Counted from the first letter of the stretch, positions 1 to 8,689 are shown. The stretch: DNA of 64,000 bases from Telluria sp042683405 (GCF_042683405.1 NZ_JBHUJS010000003.1:310001-374000), one strand, 5' to 3'. Notes: generated from the sequence alone by a model not told the origin. Made by a program: numbers and translations.

Positions 1-714
1 TCGCTGCGGGCGACGGGCGCGCTGTCCGAGCAGCAGATCGGGCAGTACACGACTGCGGAAAGCACGGCCAATGCGCGCATCGCCGCTGCCAAAGCAACCC
101 TGGAGGCGCAGCAGGTGCGGTTGCGCCAGGCCCGCGTGCTGGCGCCCGACAGCGGCGTCATTTCGGCACGCAGCGCCACTGTCGGCGCGGTGGCCGGCGC
201 GGGCACGGAGCTGTTCCGCATGATCCGCCAGGGCCGCCTGGAGTGGCGCGCGGAAGTCACCGCGAACGACGTGGCCCGCATCAAGCCCGGCGCCGCTGCG
301 GTGGTGCGCGCGCCGGACGGCAGCGAGGCGCGCGGCCGCGTGCGCATGATCGCGCCCACGGTGGACCCGCGCACCCGCACGACGCTGGTGTATGTCGACT
401 TGCCACGCCCACAGGGCATGAACGCGCCGCTCAAGGCGGGCATGTTCGTGGGCGGACGGTTCGAACTCGGCACCTCGAGCGGGATCACGGTGCCGCAGCA
501 GGCCGTCGTGGTGCGCGATGGCTTTTCCTACGTCTTCCGCCTGAACCGGGACAATCGCGTCAGCCAGGTCAAGGTGCAGCCGGGCCGTCGCATCGGCAAC
601 CGGATCGAGATCGTCTCCGGCCTGGCGCAGGACGCACAGGTGGTCGTGACCGGGGCGGGCTTCCTCAACGAGGGCGACCTGGTGCGGGTGGCGCCGGCGC
701 CCGCAGCCGGCTAA
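1..714 (+). CDS. RND efflux periplasmic adaptor (MFP) subunit, 5'-truncated by window edge
   Basis: This is the C-terminal part of the periplasmic adaptor that joins an RND pump in the inner membrane to an outer-membrane channel. The frame is open from the first base, so the start, signal sequence and most of the coiled hairpin lie outside the window. The visible part begins at the end of the alpha-helical hairpin (LEAQQVRLRQARVLAPDSG), enters the returning lipoyl half and a beta-barrel domain (ARGRVRMIAPTVDPRTRTT), and ends in a membrane-proximal domain (QQAVVVRDGFSYVFRL). It ends in TAA, and a strong AAGGAGG immediately follows for the pump gene 9 bases downstream, so the two form one operon. 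The family is clear; the pump's substrate cannot be told. Confidence 0.9.
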   Translation, partial: SLRATGALSEQQIGQYTTAESTANARIAAAKATLEAQQVRLRQARVLAPDSGVISARSATVGAVAGAGTELFRMIRQGRLEWRAEVTANDVARIKPGAAAVVRAPDGSEARGRVRMIAPTVDPRTRTTLVYVDLPRPQGMNAPLKAGMFVGGRFELGTSSGITVPQQAVVVRDGFSYVFRLNRDNRVSQVKVQPGRRIGNRIEIVSGLAQDAQVVVTGAGFLNEGDLVRVAPAPAAG

Positions 715-723
715 GGAGGCGCG

Positions 724-3700
724 ATGAACTTCTCGGCGTTCTCGATCCGCAATCCGATCCCGGCGATCATGCTGTTCGCGCTGCTCACGCTGGCGGGGCT
801 GCTGGCCTATCGCGCCAATGCGGTGCAGGACTTCCCCGATATCGAGCTACCGATCGTGACCGTGACGTCCACGCTGGAAGGCGCTGCGCCGGCGCAGCTG
901 GAAACCGAAGTGGCGCGCAAGATCGAGGACTCGGTGGCGTCGCTGCAGGGCGTCAAGAATATCTATACCAAGGTGCTCGACGGCGTGGCGACCGTGACGG
1001 TCGAGTTCATCCTCGAGAAGAACCTGTCCGATGCGGTCAACGAGGTGCGCGATGCGGTGGCGCGCGTGCGGGCCGACCTGCCCGGCGAGATGCGCGACCC
1101 GATCGTCAGCAAGGTCTCGACCGCCGGCCGGGTGGTGCTGACCTTTGCGGCCAGTTCGACTGGTCCCGGCGCGCTGGACGCGCAGGAGCTGAGCTGGTTC
1201 GTGGACAACACCGTCACCAAGCGCCTGCTCAGCGTGCCCGGCCTGGGCGCGGTGAAGCGCGTGGGCGGTGTGACGCGCGAGGTGCGGGTGGAACTGGACG
1301 ACGGCCTGATGGCGGCACTGGGCGTATCGGCCATCGAGGTGTCGCGCCAGCTGCGCAGCGTGCAGCGCGAAGCGCCGGGCGGACGTGGCGACGTGGGCGG
1401 CGCCGAGCAGTCGGTGCGCACCATCGCCACCGTGGCCAGTGCGCAGGAGCTGGCGGCGCTCGATATCCCGCTGGCGGACGGGCGTCGCGTGCGCTTGTCC
1501 GAAATCGCGAAGGTGAGCGATACGGTCGCCGAGCCGCGCTCGCTGGCGACCCAGGACGGAAAGCCGGTGGTCGGCATCGAGGTGTTCCGCACCAAGGGCG
1601 CGAGCGAGATCGCGGTGGCGGAAGGCGCGCGCGAGGCGATCCGGCAGCTGCAGGCCGAGCATCCGCACGTCCGGATGCCGGAGGTGATCGATAACGCCGA
1701 GCCGGTGCAGGAGAACTTCGAGGCGTCGATGGAGCTGCTGTACGAGGGCGCGCTGCTGGCGGTGCTGGTGGTCTGGTGGTTCCTGCGCGACTGGCGCGCG
1801 ACGCTGGTGGCGGCGGCGGCGCTCCCGCTTTCCGTGATCCCGGCCTTCCTGGGACAGTATTGGTTCGGCTACACGCTCAATATGGTGACCCTGCTGTCGC
1901 TGGCGCTGGTCGTGGGCGTGCTGGTGGACGATGCGATCGTGGAGATCGAGAATATCGAACGCCATCTTCGGATGGGCAAGTCGCCGATGAAGGCTGCGCT
2001 GGAAGCGGCCGACGAAATCGGCATGGCGGTGATTGCGACCACCTTCGCGCTGGTGGCAGTGTTCCTGCCGACGGCATTCATGGGCGGCATCCCGGGAAAA
2101 TTCTTCAAGCAGTTCGGCTGGACGGCCGTGATCGCGATCCTCGCATCGCTCGTTGTCGCGCGCCTGCTCACGCCGATGATGTCGGCCTATCTCCTCAAGC
2201 CCAAGAAGCATGCGGAACAAAGCGACCACTGGATCATGACGCGCTACCTCGGCGTGATGAAGTGGTGCCTGAAGCACCGGCTGGTGACGGCGATCGCATC
2301 GGCGGTGTTCTTCATCGCTTCCGTCAGCCTGGCCGCGCTGCTGCCGACCGGCTTCGTGCCGGCGGCGGACCGGGGCCAGACCCAGATCACGCTGGAACTG
2401 CCGCCCGGCTCGACGCTGGCGGAGACCCAGGCGGTAGCGGAACAGGTGCGGCGCACGGCGATGCAGGTCCCCGGCGTGCTGGGCGTGTTCAGTTCCGTGG
2501 GCGGCGGCTCGTCCGGCGATATCTTCTCACCCGGCGCGGCGGCGGAAGCGCGCCGGGCGGTGCTGACCGTGCGCACCTCGCATCGCGACGACCGCGACGA
2601 ATCGCTTGCGGCGATCGAGAACCGGATCCGCGCCAGGCTGGCCGACGTGCCGGGCGCGCGCTTCAACGTGGGCCCGCCGGATACGGGTGTGAAGATGCAG
2701 CTGGTGCTGCGCAGCGAGGACCCGGTGGCGCTGACCGCCGCAGCGCGGGCCGCTGAGCGCGAGATGCGTACGCTGCAAGGGGTGGGCAACGTGAGCTCGA
2801 CGGCATCGCTGGTGCGGCCGGAAATCATCGTGCGGCCCGACTTTGCGCGCGCGGCGGAGATGGGCGTGACCGCGGCCGCCATCGGCGAGACGGTGCGCGT
2901 CGCGACCGCAGGCGATTATGACCAGGCGCTGACCAAGATGAACTTCAGCGACCGCCAGGTACCGATCCGGGTCAAGCTGCCGGATGACGTGCGCGCGGAC
3001 CTCGATGCGATCGGGCGCCTTACCGTGCCGGGCAAGGATGGGCCGGTGATGCTGGCGACCGTGGCGGCCATCACGATGGATTCGGGCCCGGCGGAAATCG
3101 ACCGGCTCAATCGCAGCCGCAACGTGACCCTGTCGGTCGAGCTGGGCGGCCGCTCGCTGGGCGAAGTGAACGAGGAAGCACGCGCGCTGCCGGCGCTGAA
3201 GAACTTGCCGCCGTCGGTGCAGATCGCGGAGCTCGGGGACGCGCAAGAGATGCAGGCGCTGTTCGCCAGCTTCGGCCTGGCGATGGCGATCGGGGTGCTG
3301 TGCATCTACTGCGTGCTGGTGCTGCTGTTCCGCGACTTCATGCAGCCGATGACCATTCTGGCGGCGCTGCCGCTGTCGATCGGCGGTGCGTTCGTGGGGC
3401 TGCTCATCACCGGGTATGCGCTGTCGATGCCGTCGATGATCGGCCTGATCATGCTGATGGGGATCGTGACGAAGAATTCAATCCTGCTGGTCGATTACGC
3501 AATCCTCGCGCGCGACGCGGGCATGAGCCGCTTCGATGCGCTGGTGGATGCGTGCCACAAGCGCAGCCGGCCAATCGTGATGACCACCATTGCGATGGGT
3601 GCGGGCATGCTGCCGCTGGCGCTGGGCTTGAATGGCGATCCGAGCTTCAGGGCGCCGATGGCGATCACTGTCATCGGGGGGCTGATTACGTCGACGCTTT

Positions 3701-3828
3701 TGAGCCTGCTTGTGGTCCCGGCGGTGTTCACGTATGTGGACGACCTGGAGCACCTGATCGCGCGCGGGATGGCGCGGTTGCGGGCACGGAAAGGTTCGGC
3801 TGCGGTTGATGGGCCGCCGGCCCGGTAG
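724..3828 (+). CDS. RND family multidrug efflux permease (HAE1/AcrB-like)
   Basis: This 1034-residue inner-membrane pump exports drugs or other hydrophobic compounds using the proton gradient. The length is normal for the AcrB/MdtB class. It starts with the usual short cytoplasmic helix and first membrane segment (residues 1-30). The two acidic proton-relay residues are D402 and D403 in VGVLVDDAIVEIENIERH, and the partner lysine is K917 in GIVTKNSILLVDY, so the transporter should be active. Two large periplasmic loops and the internal duplication of the family are present. The start is set by AAGGAGG 4 bases upstream. It is the second gene after its adaptor; no outer-membrane factor follows, so a shared TolC-type channel is likely, possibly the one near the right end. 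The substrate is unknown. Confidence 0.93.
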   Translation: MNFSAFSIRNPIPAIMLFALLTLAGLLAYRANAVQDFPDIELPIVTVTSTLEGAAPAQLETEVARKIEDSVASLQGVKNIYTKVLDGVATVTVEFILEKNLSDAVNEVRDAVARVRADLPGEMRDPIVSKVSTAGRVVLTFAASSTGPGALDAQELSWFVDNTVTKRLLSVPGLGAVKRVGGVTREVRVELDDGLMAALGVSAIEVSRQLRSVQREAPGGRGDVGGAEQSVRTIATVASAQELAALDIPLADGRRVRLSEIAKVSDTVAEPRSLATQDGKPVVGIEVFRTKGASEIAVAEGAREAIRQLQAEHPHVRMPEVIDNAEPVQENFEASMELLYEGALLAVLVVWWFLRDWRATLVAAAALPLSVIPAFLGQYWFGYTLNMVTLLSLALVVGVLVDDAIVEIENIERHLRMGKSPMKAALEAADEIGMAVIATTFALVAVFLPTAFMGGIPGKFFKQFGWTAVIAILASLVVARLLTPMMSAYLLKPKKHAEQSDHWIMTRYLGVMKWCLKHRLVTAIASAVFFIASVSLAALLPTGFVPAADRGQTQITLELPPGSTLAETQAVAEQVRRTAMQVPGVLGVFSSVGGGSSGDIFSPGAAAEARRAVLTVRTSHRDDRDESLAAIENRIRARLADVPGARFNVGPPDTGVKMQLVLRSEDPVALTAAARAAEREMRTLQGVGNVSSTASLVRPEIIVRPDFARAAEMGVTAAAIGETVRVATAGDYDQALTKMNFSDRQVPIRVKLPDDVRADLDAIGRLTVPGKDGPVMLATVAAITMDSGPAEIDRLNRSRNVTLSVELGGRSLGEVNEEARALPALKNLPPSVQIAELGDAQEMQALFASFGLAMAIGVLCIYCVLVLLFRDFMQPMTILAALPLSIGGAFVGLLITGYALSMPSMIGLIMLMGIVTKNSILLVDYAILARDAGMSRFDALVDACHKRSRPIVMTTIAMGAGMLPLALGLNGDPSFRAPMAITVIGGLITSTLLSLLVVPAVFTYVDDLEHLIARGMARLRARKGSAAVDGPPAR

Positions 3829-3847
3829 GCGTCGCTGCAGGAGGAGT

Positions 3848-3880
3848 GGCGGAATCGGCCCGGTTATGGGCGATTCCGCC
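3848..3880. repeat. 33-base palindromic element, copy A
   Basis: Perfect 10-base arms GGCGGAATCG and CGATTCCGCC enclose 13 bases. It lies between the convergent pump and catalase genes and is followed by AAAAA and a GGGGACGGTCC hairpin. A second element with identical arms and identical total length is present at 33336-33368. Confidence 0.75.
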
Positions 3881-3888
3881 AAAAAGGA

Positions 3889-3921
3889 GGGGACGGTCCT
3901 TGCGGGGACCATCCCCTTTTT
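3889..3921 (+). terminator. Hairpin plus T-run between convergent pump and catalase genes
   Basis: Arms GGGGACGGTCC and GGACCATCCCC (one wobble mismatch) are followed by TTTTT. It fits a rho-independent terminator for the RND operon. A run of A on its left side also lets it act on the minus-strand catalase transcript. Confidence 0.7.
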
Positions 3922-3926
3922 CTCGC

Positions 3927-6344
3927 CTAGACCATTGGCGGGTCGGTTTCGCGGGCGAAGACGCGGTGGCCCGCAAGCGCAGTCTTGAAGGCTTGCAGGG
4001 CGGCGCTGACGTCGGACGATTCGGTGCCGACCAGGCCAGGGTCGTCGGAGCCGTCCGGCAGCTTGGGCGGTACGCCGGCCTGCTTCAGCAGCGCGGCGCC
4101 GGCGCCGATCACCATGATCGGCTTGCAGTGACGGTACTGCTCGCGCACGAAGTCGAGGGCGTGCGCGTCCAGCGCCAGCGATTGCGCCGCCTTTTCGCCG
4201 TCCGGCACGACGACCGCGTCGTACAGCGCCGACGGGCCGGTCTCCATGGTGATCTCGACATCGAGCGTTGCGCCATCGGTGCCCGTCACTTTGCCGAGCA
4301 TGCTGCCGACGATGCGCGCCACCGCGCCATCCGCCGTCAGCGAGGCGTACACCTCGCGCACGCACGATGCCTCCACGCCGTTCGCCACCAGCACCGCCAC
4401 CTTGCGCGTGCGGATGCCCGTTTCGCCCGGACGCGACAGCAGCGACAGCGCCGGCGACGGCTCGTATTCGGGCGTCGGCAGATCGGTCGCCAGCGGCAGC
4501 GGATCGGGCAGTTCCATCCCGAGTCCGTTCGCGACGATCTGCGCGAGGTTGGTATCGACGTTGGCCAGCAGCGCCAGCACGCGGCGGCGCACGGCCGGCA
4601 CCTGGCAGCGCGTCAGCTCGAAGCGGTAGGCGTTGGCGATGTGGGCCTGCTCGGCCGGCGTCTGGCTCTGGTAGAACAGGCGCGCCTGCGAGTAGTGGTC
4701 GGCGAACAGTTCGGGCTTGCCGCGCACCTTGTCTTCCGCGATCGGCTGCGGGAAGCTGGTAAAGCCTTGCGGGCCGGCCTGGAACGGGCTGCCGCCCGCC
4801 AGCGAGTTCGGTTCGTAGTTGACGCGGCCGCGGTTAATGGCCTGCCGGTGGAAGCCGTCGCGCTGGTTGTTCTGGATCTGCGCAACGGGCGTGTTGATCG
4901 GGATTTCGTGGAAGTTCGGTCCGCCCAGGCGCGTGAGCTGCGTGTCGACGTAGGAGTGGATGCGGCCCTGCAGCAGCGGGTCGTTGGAGAAGTCGATGCC
5001 GGGGATGATGTGCGCCGTGCAGAACGCCACCTGCTCGGTTTCGGCGAAGAAGTTGTCCGGGTTGCGGTTCAGGACCATGCGGCCGACGGGACGCAGCGGG
5101 ACCATCTCTTCCGGCACTATCTTGGTCGGGTCGAGCACGTCGAAGCCGAACTTCTCGGCCTCTTCTTCGGTAAAGACTTGCAGGCCCAGTTCGTACTCGG
5201 GGAATTCGCCCGCTTCGATCGCTTCCCACAGGTCGCGACGGTGGAAGTCGGGATCGGCGCCGATCAGCTTGACCGCTTCGTCCCACACCAGCGAGTGCGT
5301 GCCCTGCAGCGGGTTCCAGTGGAATTTGCAGAACACCGACTGCCCTTCCGCATTCACCAGGCGGAAGGTGTGCACGCCGAAGCCCTGCATGGTGCGGTAG
5401 CTGCGCGGGATGGCGCGGTCGGACATCGCCCACATCAGCATGTGCGCCGACTCGGGCATCAGCGAGACGAAGTCCCAGAAGGTGTCGTGCGCGGTGGAAG
5501 CCTGCGGCATCTGGTGGTGCGGTTCGGGCTTGGCCGCGTGGACCAGGTCCGGGAATTTCATGGCGTCCTGAATGAAGAAGACCGGCATGTTATTGCCGAC
5601 CAGGTCCCAGTTGCCCTCTTCCGTGTAGAACTTGACCGCGAAGCCGCGCACGTCGCGCACGGTGTCGGGCGAGCCGCGCTCGCCCACCACGGTGGAGAAG
5701 CGCACGAACACGGGTGTGCGCTTGCCCGCAGCGGCGAATGGCGCGGCGCGGGTCAGGTCGGAGAAATCCTTGTAGCTTTCGAAGTAGCCATGCGCGGCCG
5801 AGCCGCGCGCGTGCACCACGCGCTCAGGGATGCGTTCGTGGTCGAAGTGCGTGAGTTTTTCGCGCAGGATGAAGTCTTCCATCGCGGTCGGCCCACGCAG
5901 GCCGATCTTCAGCGAATTCTGGTTGTCCGCGACCGGCACGCCCTGGTTGGTGGTGAGGTGCTGCGCGCTGCCGTCCACGCGCACGCGGTCCAGCGGCATC
6001 ACGGTCGGGTTGCCGCCGATGACGGGGTTGCCGGTGCCGAGCTTGGCCGAGGCGATGCCTTCGGTGCTGGTGCTGGCGGTGGCAATCGGCGTGGATGGCG
6101 TGGCGGTGGCGCCAGGCTGCGGCGTGCGCGCGGCGTCGCCGTGCTCACCCGCCTTGTTCGGATTGAATGGCATCGATTCCGGCAGCTCCTGGCCGGCGAC
6201 GATCTTTTCCAGTAACTGGTCCGCGACCGGGTTGGATGGCCCCAGGCTTTTTGGCGGCGTCGGATCGGATGGACCGGATACCGTGCTCTTGATCGAACCC
6301 GCGCCCTCGACGCCGGAGCCGGTCGGTTTTTTACGTGACACCAT
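3927..6344 (-). CDS. katE: Catalase HPII, large-subunit clade 2 catalase
   Basis: This 805-residue haem catalase breaks down hydrogen peroxide in the cytoplasm. The length and layout match the large HPII clade. Residues 1-130 form a Pro/Thr/Ala-rich low-complexity extension. The haem catalase core follows, with the catalytic histidine H178 (ERVVHARGSAAHG), the catalytic asparagine at about 251 (VGNNMPVFFIQD) and the haem-ligand tyrosine in RIHSYVDTQ. The last 150 or so residues are the DJ-1/PfpI-like flavodoxin-fold domain typical of this clade (KVAVLVANGVEAS). I chose the ATG at 6344 rather than a longer frame because GAGGTG lies just upstream. It is monocistronic and faces the RND operon. 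In relatives such enzymes are stationary-phase or stress induced; no operator was recognised here. Confidence 0.95.
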   Translation of the reverse strand: MVSRKKPTGSGVEGAGSIKSTVSGPSDPTPPKSLGPSNPVADQLLEKIVAGQELPESMPFNPNKAGEHGDAARTPQPGATATPSTPIATASTSTEGIASAKLGTGNPVIGGNPTVMPLDRVRVDGSAQHLTTNQGVPVADNQNSLKIGLRGPTAMEDFILREKLTHFDHERIPERVVHARGSAAHGYFESYKDFSDLTRAAPFAAAGKRTPVFVRFSTVVGERGSPDTVRDVRGFAVKFYTEEGNWDLVGNNMPVFFIQDAMKFPDLVHAAKPEPHHQMPQASTAHDTFWDFVSLMPESAHMLMWAMSDRAIPRSYRTMQGFGVHTFRLVNAEGQSVFCKFHWNPLQGTHSLVWDEAVKLIGADPDFHRRDLWEAIEAGEFPEYELGLQVFTEEEAEKFGFDVLDPTKIVPEEMVPLRPVGRMVLNRNPDNFFAETEQVAFCTAHIIPGIDFSNDPLLQGRIHSYVDTQLTRLGGPNFHEIPINTPVAQIQNNQRDGFHRQAINRGRVNYEPNSLAGGSPFQAGPQGFTSFPQPIAEDKVRGKPELFADHYSQARLFYQSQTPAEQAHIANAYRFELTRCQVPAVRRRVLALLANVDTNLAQIVANGLGMELPDPLPLATDLPTPEYEPSPALSLLSRPGETGIRTRKVAVLVANGVEASCVREVYASLTADGAVARIVGSMLGKVTGTDGATLDVEITMETGPSALYDAVVVPDGEKAAQSLALDAHALDFVREQYRHCKPIMVIGAGAALLKQAGVPPKLPDGSDDPGLVGTESSDVSAALQAFKTALAGHRVFARETDPPMV

Positions 6345-6459
6345 GTAGCACCTCGTGGTTTTTATGGTCGCGCGGGCACAGCAATGCACCGACGCGCCGG
6401 TGTTGGCTTGAATGCGCGTGCATCGCCTCAGCGGAATGAACGTGCTATCGGAATAAGGC

Positions 6460-6489
6460 GCCGGGCGGCTCCAGGAGGAGCGGCCCGGC
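6460..6489 (-). terminator. GC-rich hairpin downstream of the Ser/Gly-repeat gene
   Basis: Thirteen-base arms (one mismatch) enclose the loop AGGA, about 95 bases past the stop of the minus-strand gene. Only a weak TTATT follows on the minus strand, so termination strength is uncertain. The rest of 6345-6581 shows nothing further. Confidence 0.45.
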
Positions 6490-6581
6490 GGTGGTACTGC
6501 TGCTCGCCGTTACATCCCGCGAGCGCAGTGGCCTATGCGGCGGCAGCTGGGCCGGCGCGGCACGGCCCCCGAGGCGTTGCG

Positions 6582-7595
6582 TCAGTCGTGGTGACGGCCG
6601 CCCATCAGCTTGGCCAGGATCCAGCCTGCCGCCACAGCCATCAGGACCGACGAGCCCGGACGGGCACGGACGTACTCGCGGCCGCTATCGAGGAAGTGGC
6701 CGTACGCTTCGCCCAGCTTCTTGCTCTTGTCGTCGAGGGTGCCGCCCATGCCCGAGAACGAGCTGGCCAGCTTGTCGACGGCTGCGTGCGCGCTGGACGC
6801 CAGGCGATCCACCACCGGCTGGGCGGCATGCGCTGCGCGGTCGATGGTCTGGTGCAGGTCCTGTGCGTTGTGCGGCATGGTCATCGAGCCGCCGCTGGCG
6901 CCGCCGGACATGGACGAGCTGCCCTGGGTGCCCGACATCGAGCTGCCGGTCGAGCTGTGGCTGCCGGACATCGAGCTGTTCTGGCCGCTCATGCTCGAGC
7001 TGCTGCCCGACAGGCCGGACGCCATGCTGGCCGAGGAGCCGGCTGCGCTGCTGCTGCCCAGCGAGCTGGAGGAAGAGCCGGAGCTGCCGCTCTGCGACGA
7101 GCCCGACGAGGAGCTGCCCATGCCGCCCGACACGCCGGAACGGCTGCCTTGCGAGCCGGACAGGTTGCTCTGCGAGCCGGACAGGCCGCTGCCGGAGGAG
7201 CCGGACTGGCCGCTCTGCGAGGACGAGCCCGACAGGCCGCTGCCGGACGAACCGGAGCTGCTCGAGGACGAACCGGACAGGCCGCTGCCGGACGATCCCG
7301 ACAGGCCGCTGCCCGACGAACCGGACTGGCCGCTCTGAGACGACGAGCCCGACAGGCCGCTGCCCGAAGAGCCCGATACCCCGCTTTGCGAGGAACCCGA
7401 CAGACCGCCGGACGAACCGGATTTGCCGCTCTGCGACGAGCCCGACAGGCCGCTCTGGGACGAGCCCGAGGAAGCGCTGCCGGATGAAACACCCGAGCCG
7501 GACGAGCTGCTGCCCGTGCGGACATCCTTACCCATATTCGTACCCGTTTCCTTCTGGTCGCGACCGCTACCCGCGTTCGGTTTTTGATTTTCCAT
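6582..7595 (-). CDS. Ser/Gly-rich repeat protein with DUF883/YqjD-like C-terminal membrane segment
   Basis: This 337-residue protein has two very different halves. After a polar start (MENQKPNAGSGRDQKETG), about residues 20-240 are degenerate repeats built from S, G, Q and L such as GLSGSSSQSGQSGSSGS. The last 95 residues look like the ElaB/YqjD/DUF883 type: an amphipathic helical stretch (HQTIDRAAHAAQPVVDRLA), then REYVRARPGSSVLMAVAAGW and a basic end GGRHHD. In E. coli, YqjD and ElaB anchor in the inner membrane by such a tail and bind ribosomes in stationary phase. The start at 7595 has GAGG upstream. It lies next to the catalase gene on the same strand, which suggests a stress or stationary-phase role; that is inference. 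The repeat half has no function I can assign. Confidence 0.7.
   Translation of the reverse strand: MENQKPNAGSGRDQKETGTNMGKDVRTGSSSSGSGVSSGSASSGSSQSGLSGSSQSGKSGSSGGLSGSSQSGVSGSSGSGLSGSSSQSGQSGSSGSGLSGSSGSGLSGSSSSSSGSSGSGLSGSSSQSGQSGSSGSGLSGSQSNLSGSQGSRSGVSGGMGSSSSGSSQSGSSGSSSSSLGSSSAAGSSASMASGLSGSSSSMSGQNSSMSGSHSSTGSSMSGTQGSSSMSGGASGGSMTMPHNAQDLHQTIDRAAHAAQPVVDRLASSAHAAVDKLASSFSGMGGTLDDKSKKLGEAYGHFLDSGREYVRARPGSSVLMAVAAGWILAKLMGGRHHD
6890..7530 (-). repeat. Degenerate coding repeats of the Ser/Gly-rich domain
   Basis: The DNA is a patchwork of imperfect 9- to 30-base repeats of GACAGGCCGCT and CCGGACGA type on the plus strand, encoding GLSGSS-like blocks on the minus strand. The boundaries are approximate. 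Such DNA can gain or lose units, and short-read assemblies often compress it. Confidence 0.55.
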
Positions 7596-7780
7596 GATCC
7601 ATTCCTCGATAAAATTGTTCACAAACGTGCGTGGGGACGCGCAACTGAACATCTGCGTCGAATACAAAAAATATAACTTCGAGGCCGGTGTCACCGTGCG
7701 ATGGCTAACAGAGCAGCGCCAGCCTGCGATTCAATGGAGATAGACAGAGGGAGTGCGGGACAGTTCTCGAACGCGTCAAC

Positions 7781-7799
7781 TTTGCCGAACATCGGCAAA
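7781..7799. promoter_or_regulatory. 8-3-8 inverted repeat, possible operator
   Basis: TTTGCCGA and TCGGCAAA are exact inverse complements 3 bases apart, about 185 bases upstream of the Ser/Gly-repeat gene. It has the size of a repressor or activator site. The binding factor is unknown. Confidence 0.35.
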
Positions 7800-7925
7800 C
7801 GTCGCGCAACTTCAGGGAATTTCGTGGATCTTGCGTTAAATATTGGCAAGCAGCAGGAAGGCCGGCAATCTGGCCTTATCTTGCAGCAACTTCGCGCATT
7901 GCACGCTAAAGTTGGTTAATTGCAA

Positions 7926-7956
7926 GGGAACTGCCCTGCATCGCAGGACAGTTCCC
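7926..7956 (-). terminator. Hairpin after the outer-membrane barrel gene
   Basis: Fourteen-base arms (GGGAACTGCCCTGC and GCAGGACAGTTCCC, one G-T pair) enclose a 3-base loop, 8 bases past the stop on the minus strand. It belongs to the GGGAC-type hairpin family seen at many gene ends in this window. Confidence 0.65.
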
Positions 7957-7963
7957 ACAGGCA

Positions 7964-8689
7964 TCAGAAACGGAAGCCCAGCTTGGCGCCGTAGCTGGTC
8001 GCATCGCCCGTGCGGTCAGCCTCGACGGCAATGTTCACCAAGGCGAAGTTGAAGTTTGCGCCGACGAACACTTTGTTCTGGTTGAATTTTTCGCGAACCA
8101 GGCCCGGCACGCCGTTTGGCGTGCTGTTGGTGCGCACGATGCCAACGCCTGCATACGGCGTGACGAAGGTCAGCCCTTTCGAGATGGACAGGTCGATGCC
8201 CGCGGTCTCCAGGTCCAGCTGGTCCACGCCACGCATGGTGGTGTAGCTGGCGCGCAGGCCGAGCGCCGGGGTGGCGATGCCGCCTTCGATCAGCGCGTAA
8301 CGCACTTCGGCGCCCATCAGCTTGATGTTGGTGTTGGGGACAGCCGAGTACATCGCGCCGACATCGATACCGAACGGCAGGCCCTTGTGCACGTGCAGCT
8401 TCGGCACGGCCAGCGTGGTCGGCGCGTCGCCGCCGGACACGGCGCGGTCCAGCACTTCCGGATGCGCGAGCTTGGTGGCGGTCAGCTCCACGCCAATGTC
8501 GAAGCCCAGGGTACCGGTCGATTCCGCCGGGGTCAGCGGCTTGTAGCTGAGCGCGGAGCCGAGGTCTTCGGACAGCAGGCGGAAGTCCTTCTGGCTGAAG
8601 CCGAACAGGTTATCGATATCGTCCCCTGCGTGGGCGAACGGGACGGCGCTCAGTGCGATGACGGCTGCGGCAATCTTGCGGTGAAACAT
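7964..8689 (-). CDS. Predicted outer-membrane beta-barrel protein
   Basis: This 241-residue protein begins with a clear signal peptide (MFHRKIAAAVIALSAVPFAHA) and ends in LGFRF, the C-terminal phenylalanine expected of a barrel inserted by the BAM complex. Between them are alternating strands such as VKHKGLPFG-like and TPYAGVGIVRT segments rather than any enzyme motif. I do not recognise a named family, and the cargo or function is unknown. I chose ATG at 8689 because AAGGAA sits 7 bases upstream and the signal peptide begins there; a longer frame would add 36 unlikely residues. It has its own leader with an 11-base perfect inverted repeat and a LacI-type half-symmetric site, so it is probably regulated individually. 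Confidence 0.7.
   Translation of the reverse strand: MFHRKIAAAVIALSAVPFAHAGDDIDNLFGFSQKDFRLLSEDLGSALSYKPLTPAESTGTLGFDIGVELTATKLAHPEVLDRAVSGGDAPTTLAVPKLHVHKGLPFGIDVGAMYSAVPNTNIKLMGAEVRYALIEGGIATPALGLRASYTTMRGVDQLDLETAGIDLSISKGLTFVTPYAGVGIVRTNSTPNGVPGLVREKFNQNKVFVGANFNFALVNIAVEADRTGDATSYGAKLGFRF

Larger units (their letters stand above)
7596..7963. other. 368-base gene-free stretch
   Basis: No convincing gene is present; the 72-codon plus-strand frame inside has no ribosome site and no recognisable product. The stretch holds the presumed promoter of the Ser/Gly-repeat gene on its left. In the middle is an 8-base inverted repeat TTTGCCGA-ACA-TCGGCAAA at 7781-7799. The terminator of the outer-membrane gene is at 7926-7956. 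Confidence 0.6.

Noticed and set aside
3846..6215. A 789-codon plus-strand frame opposite the catalase
   Set aside because: High G+C coding DNA often leaves the antisense frame open; the product is Arg/His-rich without any domain, while the minus strand encodes a complete catalase.
7701..7919. A 72-codon frame in the gap before the Ser/Gly-repeat gene
   Set aside because: No ribosome site, no recognisable product and mixed codon use; more likely a regulatory gap.
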